Source: Dehalococcoidia bacterium
Lineage (GTDB): Bacteria > Chloroflexota > Dehalococcoidia > DSTF01 > JACRBR01
DNA: 64,000 nucleotides
Direction of reading: 5' to 3'
NCBI GenBank assembly: GCA_021462855.1
Contig: JAJTXQ010000039.1
Coordinates: forward strand, 62,001 to 126,000
Position 1 is the first letter of the stretch; each line of letters begins with the position of its first letter. The notes under the pieces were generated by a model. The model ran no database searches and was not told the origin of the DNA. It worked only from the letters and a program-made list of their open reading frames with translations. Both the position numbers and the translations under genes were made by a program. This document shows, in pieces, positions 25,364 through 33,756 of this stretch.

Positions 25364-25966
25364 TCAGTTGAGCGAGATCACCGCCGACAACGCGGCCGGC
25401 GTCGTCCGCTGGATCACGAGGAACGAGCCCGTCGGCGGCTTGATCTCGACGCTGAACGTCGTGTTCGGGCCGACCGTGACGCCAGCCGCGCCGAAGTCGA
25501 TCGTCACGCGCAGGAGTTCGCCCGGCTCGAGCAGCGAGTTGGCATTGCCGACGAGCGGCGCGACGGTGAAGGCAAGGTCGGTCACCACGGTCGTCGCGTC
25601 GATGTAGGTCATGACGGTGCTGTTACTCGTCGCCGCCGGGTCGAGGTTGACGTTATCGCCGCCCGCCGCCAGCGCCAGGTCGAATTCGATCGAGTCGACC
25701 GTCGCAAGCCCGGCGGAGCGCGCGACGACGCCGCTCTGGATCGTCATGGTGTTGCGCGTCTTCGCGAGGCCCGCGTGCACCGCCTCCTTGCTGCGCTCCG
25801 AGCTGAACAGCCCCGTCGACAGCACGACGAAGGCGAACACCGCCGCGACCACGACGAACGCGATGAGGATGATCGCCGTCTCGAGGCCCGTGATGCCCGC
25901 GTCATCGCGCAGCCGGCGTATGGCGCGCGCGAGACCGCTCGCCCGGACCCTGTGCATCGTCCGCAC
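25364..25966 (-). CDS. Archaellin-type (archaeal flagellin FlaB-like) type IV filament subunit
   Basis: 200 residues; a GTG start at 25966 has GAGGGG 6 nt upstream, and an ATG 9 nt later is the alternative. The N-terminus is a class III-type signal: a basic leader (RRLRDDAG) ending in Gly24, then GITGLETAIILIAFVVVAAV and a continuous hydrophobic helix ending VFAFVVLSTGLFSSERSKEA. This GLETAI-LIAFVVVAAVFAFVVLS core is the hallmark of archaellins rather than of bacterial pilins, which carry GFTLIE. Residues about 75-200 are a beta-rich, Asn/Thr/Val-rich domain, as in archaellin heads. No motor, peptidase or other archaellum gene is in the window, so it is solitary here. Its family is well supported; its role is not. 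Confidence 0.85.
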   Translation of the reverse strand: MRTMHRVRASGLARAIRRLRDDAGITGLETAIILIAFVVVAAVFAFVVLSTGLFSSERSKEAVHAGLAKTRNTMTIQSGVVARSAGLATVDSIEFDLALAAGGDNVNLDPAATSNSTVMTYIDATTVVTDLAFTVAPLVGNANSLLEPGELLRVTIDFGAAGVTVGPNTTFSVEIKPPTGSFLVIQRTTPAALSAVISLN

Positions 25967-26126
25967 CAGGCACCCCTCGGGCGCGCCGCCGCCCCACGCT
26001 CCGCGCGCGGGCGCTCCCCGGCGGGCAACGCCATCCGCAGAAATGAATCGGCCGCCATCGGCCGGACTGTTGGGCGGCGGCGCACGGGCATCGGATACAC
26101 TCCGGGCGGACGCGCCGCGTGCGCGT

Positions 26127-26156
26127 TTGACACAATCGAATCTGCGCCGATAGAAT
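26127..26156 (+). promoter_or_regulatory. Promoter of the rplU-rpmA-rpmE operon
   Basis: Perfect -35 TTGACA (26127-26132), an 18-nt spacer, and TAGAAT (26151-26156). It is the closest match to the sigma70 consensus in the window and lies 51 nt before the rplU start. Confidence 0.8.
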
Positions 26157-26165
26157 CAGTGGCTT

Positions 26166-26183
26166 GCCTGCCGCGCGGCAGGC
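26166..26183 (+). promoter_or_regulatory. Hairpin at the 5' end of the rplU leader
   Basis: GCCTGCC-GCGC-GGCAGGC, a perfect 7-bp stem that would begin within a few nucleotides of the predicted transcript start. It could stabilise the mRNA or take part in autogenous control by L21; there is no U tract for termination. Confidence 0.4.
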
Positions 26184-26207
26184 GTTTGCATGTCTGGAGG
26201 ACGAGCC

Positions 26208-26645
26208 GTGTACGCCGTCGTACGCAGCGGTGGGAAGCAGTACCGCGTCGAGGAAGGCCGTTCGGTGAAGCTCGAGCGCCTCGCCGGCGAGCCCGGTGAC
26301 AGCATCGAGATCGGCGACGTGCTGCTGATCGGCGATGGCGAGAACATCACCGTCGGCGCGCCGACGGTCGCCGGCGCCCGCGTCGTCGGCACGATCGCCG
26401 AGCAGGGCCGCGCGAAGAAGGTCGTCGTGTTCCGCTACAAGGCGAAGACGCGTCAGCGCAAGAAGACGGGCCATCGCCAGCCGTTCACGCGCGTCGTTGT
26501 GAGCGACATCCTCGCCGCCGGCCAGGAGCCCAGGCCGAAGGCAGCGGCGACGGGGGGCGGCGAGGCCGCGGCGACGGCCACCGACGAACCCCAGGCGGCG
26601 CCCGCAGCCGAGAAGCCGAAGCGCACCCGCAAGAAGGCAGAGTAA
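26208..26645 (+). CDS. rplU: 50S ribosomal protein L21
   Basis: 145 residues from a GTG at 26208 with GGAGG 8 nt upstream; the protein then opens [14 protein letters not shown], as L21 does. The core ends near residue 105 with the [14 protein letters not shown] segment, where L21 proteins bind 23S rRNA. The last 40 residues are an Ala/Glu/Lys-rich tail absent from the short E. coli protein but common in high-GC bacteria. L27 follows after 5 nt. Confidence 0.96.
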   Translation: MYAVVRSGGKQYRVEEGRSVKLERLAGEPGDSIEIGDVLLIGDGENITVGAPTVAGARVVGTIAEQGRAKKVVVFRYKAKTRQRKKTGHRQPFTRVVVSDILAAGQEPRPKAAATGGGEAAATATDEPQAAPAAEKPKRTRKKAE

Positions 26646-26650
26646 CCAAC

Positions 26651-26935
26651 ATGGCACACAAGAAAGGCGTCGGCAGCTCCAAGAACGGGCGCGACAGCAA
26701 CTCCCAGCGCCTCGGCGTGAAGCGCGCCGACGGCGAACTGGTGCTGCCTGGCACGATCATCCTTCGCCAGCGCGGCACGCGCGTACACGCTGGCGTGAAC
26801 GTCGGCGTCGGCCGCGACCACACGCTCTACGCGCTCGCCGAGGGCATCGTGCGGTTCGCGCCGTACGCGAAGGGCCGGCGCAAGAAGGCCAGCGTCATCC
26901 CTGCCGCCGCCGCGAGCCAGGACAGCGGGTCATGA
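26651..26935 (+). CDS. rpmA: 50S ribosomal protein L27
   Basis: 94 residues starting [20 protein letters not shown], the conserved L27 N-terminus that reaches the peptidyl-transferase centre. There is no N-terminal cleavable extension of the Firmicutes type. The [21 protein letters not shown] segment (residues about 37-57) is also diagnostic. It is immediately downstream of rplU, the usual order, and its stop overlaps the rpmE start by 4 nt. Confidence 0.97.
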   Translation: MAHKKGVGSSKNGRDSNSQRLGVKRADGELVLPGTIILRQRGTRVHAGVNVGVGRDHTLYALAEGIVRFAPYAKGRRKKASVIPAAAASQDSGS

Positions 26936-27159
26936 AACAGAAGATCCACCCCGATTACGTCGAAGCGCGCGTGCACTGCGCATGCGGCAACAGCTTCCAG
27001 ACCCGATCGACGAAGCCTGACCTGCACGTCGAGATCTGCAGCAACTGCCACCCGTTCTTCACGGGCCAGCAGCGCATCGTCGACACCGCTGGCCGCGTCG
27101 AGCGCTTCGCCAAGCGCCTCGAGAAGTCGAACGCCGCCAAGGCCAAGCGCGTCAAGTAA
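26932..27159 (+). CDS. rpmE: 50S ribosomal protein L31, zinc-binding form
   Basis: 75 residues starting [20 protein letters not shown]. It carries the zinc-type cysteines (C-A-C in the first 20 residues and [10 protein letters not shown] near residue 38), so this is the Cys-containing L31 rather than the zinc-free paralogue. The C-terminus is Lys/Arg-rich. It is translationally coupled to rpmA through an ATGA overlap. Confidence 0.96.
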   Translation: MKQKIHPDYVEARVHCACGNSFQTRSTKPDLHVEICSNCHPFFTGQQRIVDTAGRVERFAKRLEKSNAAKAKRVK

Positions 27160-27185
27160 CGGCAACGCCGCCACCGCAGCATCAC

Positions 27186-27210
27186 ACGACGCGGGACGCA
27201 CCCGCGTCGT
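27186..27210 (+). terminator. Stem-loop downstream of rpmE
   Basis: ACGACGCGGG (27186-27195) pairs perfectly with CCCGCGTCGT (27201-27210) around a 5-nt loop, followed by TCTGCTT. The stem is good but the U tract is poor, so it is a probable terminator. Confidence 0.55.
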
Positions 27211-27244
27211 TCTGCTTCCGCCGCCCGCGTGCTATCACTGGTCG

Positions 27245-28822
27245 ATGCCCGACTTGCTCATTCACAACGCGCGCATCTGGACCGGCGACGCCGGCGCGCC
27301 GCGCGCGAACAGCGCCCTCGTGCGGGACGGCCGCTTTGCGTTCGTCGGCGACGAGCGTGCCATTACGCCGCCGGCCGGCGCGGAGCGGGTCGATGCGCGC
27401 GGCCGGATGCTCATCCCCGGCCTCACCGATGGGCACGCGCACCTGCTCGGCGCCGGCTTTCCGCTGCACGGCGTCGACCTCAAGGGCGCGCAGTCACTGG
27501 ATGCAGTCGCGCAGGCCGTCCGCGAACGGGCGGCGGCGACGGCGCCCGGTACGTGGATCCGCGGGACCGGCTGGGACCAGAACCTGTGGCCGGGCGCGGG
27601 ATTCCCGCACCGTGCCACCCTCGACGCGGTCGCGCCCGGACATCCGGTGATCCTCACGCAAACGTCGGGGCACTGCGTGTGGGTGAACAGCGCCGCGCTG
27701 CGCCTTGCCGGTATCGACGACAGCACCCCGGCGCCGTTTGGCGGCGCGATCGACCGCGATGCGGCGGGAGCGGCGACCGGCATCCTTCGCGACGCCGCGT
27801 CGCGCCTGGTCGAGGGCATCATCCCGCACCCGACGCGCGATGAGCGCATCGCCGCGCTGAGCGCCGCGATCGCCCGCGCGCACGCGCTCGGCATCACCGG
27901 CACGCACGCCATGAACGTCGGCCGGGGCGAGTACCAGGCGATGCTCGCGCTCGCCGACAGCGGGCGGCTGGCGTACCGCATCCGCGCGTTCATGACCGCC
28001 GAGCGGCTCGACGAGTGGATCGAACGCGGCATGCGCACCGGCGACGGCGGCGACATGATGCGCATCGGCGGCGTGAAGTTCTTCACCGACGGCGCGCTCG
28101 GTTCGCTCACGGCGTGGATGATCGAGCCGTACGAGGGCCGCGACGACATCGGCCTGCCGATGCAACCGCCGGAGGAGCTCGAATCTTCGGTCCGCCGCTG
28201 TATCGAGCACGGCCTCGCCCCGGCGATCCACGCCATCGGCGACCGCGCGAACCGCGCCGCACTCGACATCCTCGACCGCGCCCGTGGCCTCGCGCCGGAG
28301 ATTCCGCGGCGCATCGAGCACGCCCAGCTGCTGACGGCGGACGACATCCCGCGCTTCGCCGCGCTCGGCGTGACGGCATCGATGCAGCCGATCCACGCGA
28401 CGCAGGACATGGCGAAGGTCGACCGGGAGTGGGGCGACCGCGCCGCGTTCGCCTACGCCATCGCGTCGCTCGCGCGCACGGGCGCGAACATCGCGTTCGG
28501 GTCCGACGCGCCCGTGGAGGATATGAACCCGCTCGCCGGCATCCACGCTGCCGTCACGCGGCGCCGGGCGGACGGCGAGCCGCCCGGCGGCTGGCGCCCG
28601 GCGGAACGCGTGTCCGCGACAGCGGCGCTCACCGCGTACACCGCCGGATGCGCGCGCGCGGTCCGCGAGGACGACCGGTTCGGCCGCATCGCGCCGGGCT
28701 ATCACGCCGACTTCACGCTGCTGTCGGACGACCTCGAGCGCATCGACGCGATGGAGATCGCCGGCATGCGCGCCGAGATGACCTACGTCGGCGGGCAGCG
28801 GGTCTTCGCGCGCGGGGAGTGA
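27245..28822 (+). CDS. Amidohydrolase family protein (YtcJ-like)
   Basis: 525 residues, typical for the long YtcJ-like amidohydrolases. The N-terminal beta-sandwich strand LLIHNARIWTGD is followed by GLTDGHAHLLG with the metal-binding His64 and His66. Further features are the GTWIRGTGWDQNLW segment, GGVKFFTDGALGS, HAIGDRANRAALDILD, RRIEHAQLL and the late FGSDAPVEDMNPL, which supplies the catalytic Asp. These enzymes hydrolyse N-acyl or imide bonds; the substrate is unknown. TATCAC sits 6 nt before the ATG and no ribosome site is visible, suggesting a leaderless message. Confidence 0.9.
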   Translation: MPDLLIHNARIWTGDAGAPRANSALVRDGRFAFVGDERAITPPAGAERVDARGRMLIPGLTDGHAHLLGAGFPLHGVDLKGAQSLDAVAQAVRERAAATAPGTWIRGTGWDQNLWPGAGFPHRATLDAVAPGHPVILTQTSGHCVWVNSAALRLAGIDDSTPAPFGGAIDRDAAGAATGILRDAASRLVEGIIPHPTRDERIAALSAAIARAHALGITGTHAMNVGRGEYQAMLALADSGRLAYRIRAFMTAERLDEWIERGMRTGDGGDMMRIGGVKFFTDGALGSLTAWMIEPYEGRDDIGLPMQPPEELESSVRRCIEHGLAPAIHAIGDRANRAALDILDRARGLAPEIPRRIEHAQLLTADDIPRFAALGVTASMQPIHATQDMAKVDREWGDRAAFAYAIASLARTGANIAFGSDAPVEDMNPLAGIHAAVTRRRADGEPPGGWRPAERVSATAALTAYTAGCARAVREDDRFGRIAPGYHADFTLLSDDLERIDAMEIAGMRAEMTYVGGQRVFARGE

Positions 28823-28911
28823 CCTTTGCGACAGCGCCATGCGGGGCGGCGGCTCCGCGCCGGTTGCGAGGCGGGCGGCGCGCCCGCTACGATGCAGTCC
28901 GAGGAGATCCG

Positions 28912-29063
28912 ATGACCGACTAGCATCCGGGCGGTTCGACAGGCGCGCCATCGTCGCAGGCGATGGCATCGCGCCGTGCGCCCTGGCATGCCAGGTCCCA
29001 TTCACAGCACGAACGAACATCGCCCGGCCACGGAACGAGCATCCGTGGCCGCATTGCGTTTTT
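28912..29063 (+). promoter_or_regulatory. Structured leader of the ABC-F gene: minimal ORF plus hairpins, possible attenuator
   Basis: A four-codon ORF (ATG ACC GAC TAG, 28912-28923) with GAGGAG 5 nt upstream is followed by three hairpins. These are an extended one at 28942-28976 (CCATCG/CGATGG core), a palindrome at 28982-28995, and CGGCCACGG/CCGTGGCCG at 29025-29051 followed 8 nt later by TTTTT (29059-29063). The last resembles an intrinsic terminator placed just before the ribosome site of the ABC-F gene. Leader-peptide attenuation is known for antibiotic-resistance ABC-F genes; its use here is inference. Confidence 0.35.
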
Positions 29064-29075
29064 CAGGAGCACACG

Positions 29076-30686
29076 ATGTTGCAGGTCAGCGGTCTCGGCA
29101 AGCGGTTCGGCGGCCGCCAGGTCATCGAGGAAGCGTCATTCGTCGTGAACGACGGCGAACGGCTCGGCGTCGTGGGGGCTAACGGCAGCGGCAAGACGAC
29201 CCTGCTGCGCATGGTCGCCGGCGAACTCGCGCCCGACGCCGGCGCCGTGGCGATGACGCCGGCGACGCGCATCGGCTACGCCCGGCAGGGGTTCGCCGGC
29301 TGCGCCAACGAGCGCGCAGAAGTCGTGTTCCCGTCGCTCTTCACCCTCGTCGGCGCATCGCGCCGCATCGAGGAGCTGGCGGGCGAGCTGGCGCACCCGC
29401 GCGACGAGGCGTCGTACGACGCCGCAGCCGCCGCGTATGAGCGCGCAGTAGCGGCCGCCGAGCAGGATGATGGCGCCGTGCTCGCCGCCTGGCGCGCGTC
29501 CGGCCTCCGCGACGTCGCACCGGGCGAACGCGCCGGCGCGCTCAGTGGTGGCGAGCAGACGAAACTCGCCCTGCTCGACGCGCTCGCCATCCGCCCGTCG
29601 CTCCTGTTGCTCGACGAGCCGACGAACAATCTCGACCTCCCGGCGCTCGCGTGGCTCGACGGCGTGCTGGCGGCATTTCGCGGACCCGTCGTGCTGGTGT
29701 CACACGACCGCGCGCTTCTCGACGACCACGCGACGGCGATCCTCGAAGTCGACGCGCGCAGCGCCCGCGCCACGACCTGTCCCGGCAACTACAGCGCGTA
29801 CGCTGCCGAGAAGGCGCGCCGCCACGAAGAGCAGTGGGCCGCATACCGGCAGCAACAGCAACGCGAGCGGCGCGTCGAGCGGGAGGTCCGCGCGATCAAG
29901 GACGCGGCGATGCGGCGACACAGCCTGACGCAAAACGACTTCTACCGGCGGAAAGCGAAGATCCTGGCGCGCCGCGCCGTGGTGCTCGAGCGCCGCCTCC
30001 GCCGGGAGGTCGCGGGCGAGCGCCGCGTCGAGAAGCCGCACGGCCGCGAATACCGCGTGAAGGCGGAGTTCGCGTCGGCCGGACGATCCGGCGACCGCAT
30101 GCTCGACGCCGGCCCGCTGGACGTGGTGGCAGGCGGGCGCACGCTCGTCCACGACGCGACCTTCTCACTCGCATGGGGCGAGCGTGTGGTGCTCGTCGGG
30201 CCGAACGGCAGCGGCAAGACATCGCTGCTGCGCGCGGTCGTGGCGGGCAACGCCGGCGCCGTGCACACGAGTCCATCGACCCGCGTCGGCTACCTGGAAC
30301 AGGCCGAGGCCGATGCCGGCGACACCACGCTCACCGGCACGCCGCTCTCCGTCATGCGAGCGGCCGCGCCGCTGTCGGAGACGGAGGCGCGGCGTTTCCT
30401 GCACCGTTTCCTGTTCTCCGGCGATGACGTGCACACGCCCGTGCAGCGGCTGAGCTACGGCGAGCGGCGCCGCCTCGCGCTGGCACGGCTCGTCGCCGCC
30501 GGCGCGAACTTGCTGCTGCTCGACGAGCCGACGAACCACCTCGACATCCCCTCGCGCGAGGCGCTCGAGGCGGCGCTCGACGCGTACGATGGCGCGATGC
30601 TCGTCGTCACGCACGACCGCCGTTTCATCGAGCGCTTCGCCCAGCGGCTGTTCGAGATCGAGGACGGGCAGTTGCGTGAGATATAG
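29076..30686 (+). CDS. ABC-F family ATP-binding protein (two ABC domains)
   Basis: 536 residues from the ATG at 29076 with AGGAG 8 nt upstream. There are two ABC ATPase domains and no membrane domain. Domain 1 has Walker A GANGSGKT (34-41), signature LSGGEQTKLAL and Walker B LLLLDEPTNNLD. An Arg/Glu/Lys-rich inter-domain linker (about 240-330) corresponds to the P-site tRNA interaction motif region. Domain 2 has GPNGSGKT, signature LSYGERRRLAL and LLLLDEPTNHLD. ABC-F proteins bind the ribosomal E site as translation factors or antibiotic-protection proteins. Which of these applies cannot be told. The leader upstream may be an attenuator. Confidence 0.93.
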   Translation: MLQVSGLGKRFGGRQVIEEASFVVNDGERLGVVGANGSGKTTLLRMVAGELAPDAGAVAMTPATRIGYARQGFAGCANERAEVVFPSLFTLVGASRRIEELAGELAHPRDEASYDAAAAAYERAVAAAEQDDGAVLAAWRASGLRDVAPGERAGALSGGEQTKLALLDALAIRPSLLLLDEPTNNLDLPALAWLDGVLAAFRGPVVLVSHDRALLDDHATAILEVDARSARATTCPGNYSAYAAEKARRHEEQWAAYRQQQQRERRVEREVRAIKDAAMRRHSLTQNDFYRRKAKILARRAVVLERRLRREVAGERRVEKPHGREYRVKAEFASAGRSGDRMLDAGPLDVVAGGRTLVHDATFSLAWGERVVLVGPNGSGKTSLLRAVVAGNAGAVHTSPSTRVGYLEQAEADAGDTTLTGTPLSVMRAAAPLSETEARRFLHRFLFSGDDVHTPVQRLSYGERRRLALARLVAAGANLLLLDEPTNHLDIPSREALEAALDAYDGAMLVVTHDRRFIERFAQRLFEIEDGQLREI

Positions 30687-30717
30687 CGACGCCGCCGGTG
30701 ATCGCGCGGCGGCGTCG
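30687..30717. terminator. Stem-loop between the ABC-F and aldolase genes
   Basis: CGACGCCGCC pairs with GGCGGCGTCG (10 bp) in the 53-nt gap between convergent genes. There is no U tract, so terminator function is only probable. Confidence 0.4.
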
Positions 30718-30739
30718 TCGGCGCTCTCCCGGTTACGCG

Positions 30740-31687
30740 CTAGATCGTGAACTCATCCTTGCCCTGATAGACCGCCATCGCGTCGTCGACGCTGCGGCCG
30801 CCGTACGTGATCGCGCTGATCGCGTTGGTCATGCGGATGGCCTCGGGAAGCGACTTCTGGTGGATGTTGCGCCCCGTCGCGCTGCCGTGCGCGCCCGCGA
30901 CGAAGATCTGGTCGTGCAGCGTCTGCAGGAACTTCCGTACATCGGTGCTCGATCCGCCGGCGGTGATCACGCGCGTGCGGCCGGCGGCTGCGACCGCTTC
31001 ACGGAACGACTCGGCGGGCGTGCCCTCCTTGGGCTTCGGGTAGTTCACCTTCACGAAGTCCGCGCCGAGCGTCGCGGCGAGTCCCGTAGCGCCGGCGATG
31101 AGGTGCGGGTCCTGCTCTTCCGGCACCGCGGCGCCGCGCGGGTACACCCACAACACCGCCAGCAGGCCGTTGCGGTGCGCCCTGAGGCAGGCCTGCGCGG
31201 CCTCCGCCATCTGCTCCGACTCGAACTCGCTGCCCAGGTACACCGTGTACCCCACGCCGACGATCTGGAGCCCCGCCTCGCGCAGCAACAGCGCATCGTC
31301 GACGCTCACCCACCCGATGCTGCGCGGGTCGCGCTGCTTCGTCTTGATCAGGTGCGACTTCGAGTTCAGCTTCACGAGGTACGGCACCGTCGCGTAGTCG
31401 CGGCCGTACCGCGCGATCAGGCCGAACTGCGTCGCATAGCAGCCGATGACGCCGTCCCGGGCGATGCGGAAGAGGTGCTCCGGGTCATGGTCATCGGCGT
31501 GGATCTCCTCGCCGCTGCTAAGGACGCCGTAGAAGTCGTCGTTGAGGTGCTCGACCTTCTGGTCGCCGGCGAAGAGCATCAGGTTGCCGGTGCCCTTCGT
31601 CATCGTGTGAAAATTCTGCTCGTACACCGCCTGCTGAGCCGACGGTACGTCGGCCGGGACGCTGACCTTGGTGAGGAGCTGGGTCAT
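30740..31687 (-). CDS. Class I fructose-bisphosphate aldolase, FbaB/DhnA type
   Basis: 315 residues of the archaeal-type class I aldolase (DhnA/FbaB) family: LMLFAGDQKVEHLNDDF near the N-terminus, where the family has an active-site Asp, then the Schiff-base lysine in ADFVKVNYPKP and the phosphate-binding RVITAGGSS. It should interconvert fructose 1,6-bisphosphate with triose phosphates, without metal. The related LsrF/transaldolase-like enzymes cannot be fully excluded. With the PPi-type PFK at 12365 it completes two adjacent steps of glycolysis/gluconeogenesis within the window, although the genes are not linked. The ATG at 31687 follows a GGAGG-type site (AGGAGGGTATCC). Confidence 0.85.
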   Translation of the reverse strand: MTQLLTKVSVPADVPSAQQAVYEQNFHTMTKGTGNLMLFAGDQKVEHLNDDFYGVLSSGEEIHADDHDPEHLFRIARDGVIGCYATQFGLIARYGRDYATVPYLVKLNSKSHLIKTKQRDPRSIGWVSVDDALLLREAGLQIVGVGYTVYLGSEFESEQMAEAAQACLRAHRNGLLAVLWVYPRGAAVPEEQDPHLIAGATGLAATLGADFVKVNYPKPKEGTPAESFREAVAAAGRTRVITAGGSSTDVRKFLQTLHDQIFVAGAHGSATGRNIHQKSLPEAIRMTNAISAITYGGRSVDDAMAVYQGKDEFTI

Positions 31688-31884
31688 GGATACCCTCCTG
31701 AGACCCCCGCTGGCGCGAGGCTGCTAGACATCGGGCGAGTCACCATCAAGCATAATCCAACCCCGCGCTGAGTTCATCAAGCACCAAACGGAGGAGCGTC
31801 CGCGGCCAAATGGCGCGGACGTGACACCCCGGGCCGGCGCTTCCACGTGGCGCGGTAGCGCGGTCGTTCGGTAGGCTCGAAGCA

Positions 31885-32772
31885 ATGGCGCGAGCGGCGG
31901 CGAGCATGAGCTACGGCGGCCAGGCCGTCGTCGAAGGTGTGATGATCCGCGGGCCGCGGCACATGGCCATCGCCGCCCGCGCGCCCGATGGCAGCATCCG
32001 CACCTACGAGCAGCCGCTGTCCGGCGTGTTGACGGGGCGCGTCCGCCTTGTGCCCGTCATCCGCGGCGCCATCGTGCTGTACGAGACGCTGGCGCTCGGG
32101 CTGCGCGCGCTCTCCTGGTCCTCGCGCGTCGCCGCCGGCGAGCATCCTCAGCAGCTGTCGCGCGCGCAACTCGTCGTCACGCTGCTGTTCACGGCATCGT
32201 TCGCCGGCGCGATCTTCTTCGTCGCACCGGTGCTCGCGACCGGCTGGATCAGCGAGGTCGCGGGTGGCAGCGAGTACATCGAGGTCACGATCGAGGGCGT
32301 GATGCGCCTGGCGATGCTCGTCGGCTACATCTGGCTGATCGGCAAGTCGCCGGAGATCCGGCGCGTCTTCGCTTACCATGGCGCCGAGCACCGCGCGATC
32401 CACGCGTACGAGCACCAGCTGCCGCTGACGCCTGACAACATCCGCCGGTTCCCGAACGCACACCCGCGCTGCGGCACGGCGTTCCTGTTGACGGTGATGG
32501 TAGTCTCGCTCGTCGTGTTCATTGCGCTCGGGACGCCGCCCATCTGGGTGCGGGTCGTCGAGCGCGTCCTGCTCGTGCCCGCGATCGCCTCGTTCGCGTA
32601 CGAGGTGCTGCGGTTCGGGCAGCGGCACGAGGGATCGCGCATCGTCCGTTGGCTCTACCGCCCGAACATCTGGCTGCAGTCGCTGACCACCGCGACCCGG
32701 ACGACGGCCAGATCGAGATCGCCGCGCACGCGCTGCGGCGCGCCATCGCGCTCGAATTGTCCGAGCCGGTGA
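31885..32772 (+). CDS. DUF1385 membrane protein, C-terminus altered by an apparent frameshift
   Basis: 295 residues as read. The family core is clear: MSYGGQAVVEGVMIRGPRH, four hydrophobic segments, then the metal-type motif YHGAEHRAIHAYEH and the HPRCGTAFLLTVMVVSL segment. After WLQSLTTAT the reading frame turns into Arg/Ser/Thr-rich sequence ending at 32772. Reading the next frame from about 32692 instead gives PDDGQIEIAAHALRRAIALE and a stop at 32807, which is how this family normally ends. One C appears to be missing at 32687-32692. No Shine-Dalgarno is present; TAGGCT lies 7 nt before the ATG. Its function is unknown, possibly a membrane metal-dependent enzyme. Confidence 0.85.
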   Translation: MARAAASMSYGGQAVVEGVMIRGPRHMAIAARAPDGSIRTYEQPLSGVLTGRVRLVPVIRGAIVLYETLALGLRALSWSSRVAAGEHPQQLSRAQLVVTLLFTASFAGAIFFVAPVLATGWISEVAGGSEYIEVTIEGVMRLAMLVGYIWLIGKSPEIRRVFAYHGAEHRAIHAYEHQLPLTPDNIRRFPNAHPRCGTAFLLTVMVVSLVVFIALGTPPIWVRVVERVLLVPAIASFAYEVLRFGQRHEGSRIVRWLYRPNIWLQSLTTATRTTARSRSPRTRCGAPSRSNCPSR

Positions 32773-32807
32773 CGCAGGTTGAGCTCGCGGAGGGACCGCT
32801 GGCCTGA
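32692..32807 (+). other. Displaced true C-terminus of the DUF1385 gene
   Basis: In the frame offset from the main reading frame, this stretch encodes PDDGQIEIAAHALRRAI and then a Glu/Leu/Val-rich tail to TGA at 32805-32807. Adding one base within the ACCACC run at 32686-32691 would join it to the upstream frame as LTTRDPDDGQIE. It is either a sequencing or assembly error in a short C run or a genuine single-base deletion. Confidence 0.75.
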
Positions 32808-32898
32808 CCGCCGGGAGCATGCGCCCCGTCGATAGCCGGCCTTCCGCGCTCGCTATACTGGATCCGGCCGCCGGAGCATCCCCACCGAGGAATGGTTC

Positions 32899-33756
32899 AT
32901 GCAGGTGATCAGGGCGAAGGAACTCGGCTTTTGCATGGGTGTCCGCCGCGCGGTGGACATGATGGAGGCCGCCGCCGGCGACCTCGGCCCGGTGACGAGC
33001 CTGGGCTCGATCGTCCACAATCCGCAGGTCGTGGGGCGGCTGCGCGACCGAGGCGTCGAGGTCATCGCAACGCTCGACGCGGTCGATACGCGCCCGGTGG
33101 CGATCACCGCCCACGGCGTCGGCCCGCAGGTGCTGCAGGAACTCGAAGCACGCGGCTCGACCGTCGTCGACACCACGTGCCCGATCGTCACGCGCGCCCA
33201 GCAGTGGGCGAAGAAGCTGACCGACGAGGGATTCGGCGTCATCGTCTTTGGCGACCCGGAGCACAAGGAGGTGCGCGGCATCCTCGGCTGGGCCCGTGGC
33301 AAGGTGATCACCATGCGCAGCGAGGACGACCTCGAGGCGCCGCTGCCCGAGTGGATGCCGTCGCGGATCGGCGTGCTGTCGCAGACGACCGAGACAGAAG
33401 GCCATTTCGCGCGGTTCGTCGAACGGCTGCTGCGCGTGCACATGGACCGCATCAGCGAGCTGCGCGTGATCAACACGCTCTGCAACGCCACCACGAGCCA
33501 GCAGGCCGCCACGCAAGACCTCGCGCGCGAGGTCGACCTGATGATCGTCGTGGGCGGCCGCGAGAGCGCCAACACGCGCCATCTCGCCGAGGTCGCGCGG
33601 GAGCTCGGCGTCGAGACGTACCACGTCGAGTCCGCGGGCGAGATCGAGGCGCCGTGGCTCGCCGGGCGCGAGAAGGTCGGCGTCGCCGCCGGCGCATCGA
33701 CGCCCGACGCCGTCATCGACGAGGTGGTGGCGCGCCTCCACGCGCTCGCGCCATGA
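32899..33756 (+). CDS. ispH: 4-hydroxy-3-methylbut-2-enyl diphosphate reductase
   Basis: 285 residues of the LytB/IspH fold. The three iron-sulfur cysteines are in place: GFCMGVRRAV (Cys12), the TCPIVTRAQQWAKK segment and NTLCNATTSQQAA. The GSIVHNPQVV and AHGVGP histidines and the SQTTETEGHF segment are also conserved. It catalyses the last step of the MEP pathway, giving IPP and DMAPP. TATACT lies at 32854-32859, 39 nt before the ATG. Its stop overlaps the next start as ATGA, so it is coupled to the DUF512 gene. Confidence 0.96.
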   Translation: MQVIRAKELGFCMGVRRAVDMMEAAAGDLGPVTSLGSIVHNPQVVGRLRDRGVEVIATLDAVDTRPVAITAHGVGPQVLQELEARGSTVVDTTCPIVTRAQQWAKKLTDEGFGVIVFGDPEHKEVRGILGWARGKVITMRSEDDLEAPLPEWMPSRIGVLSQTTETEGHFARFVERLLRVHMDRISELRVINTLCNATTSQQAATQDLAREVDLMIVVGGRESANTRHLAEVARELGVETYHVESAGEIEAPWLAGREKVGVAAGASTPDAVIDEVVARLHALAP

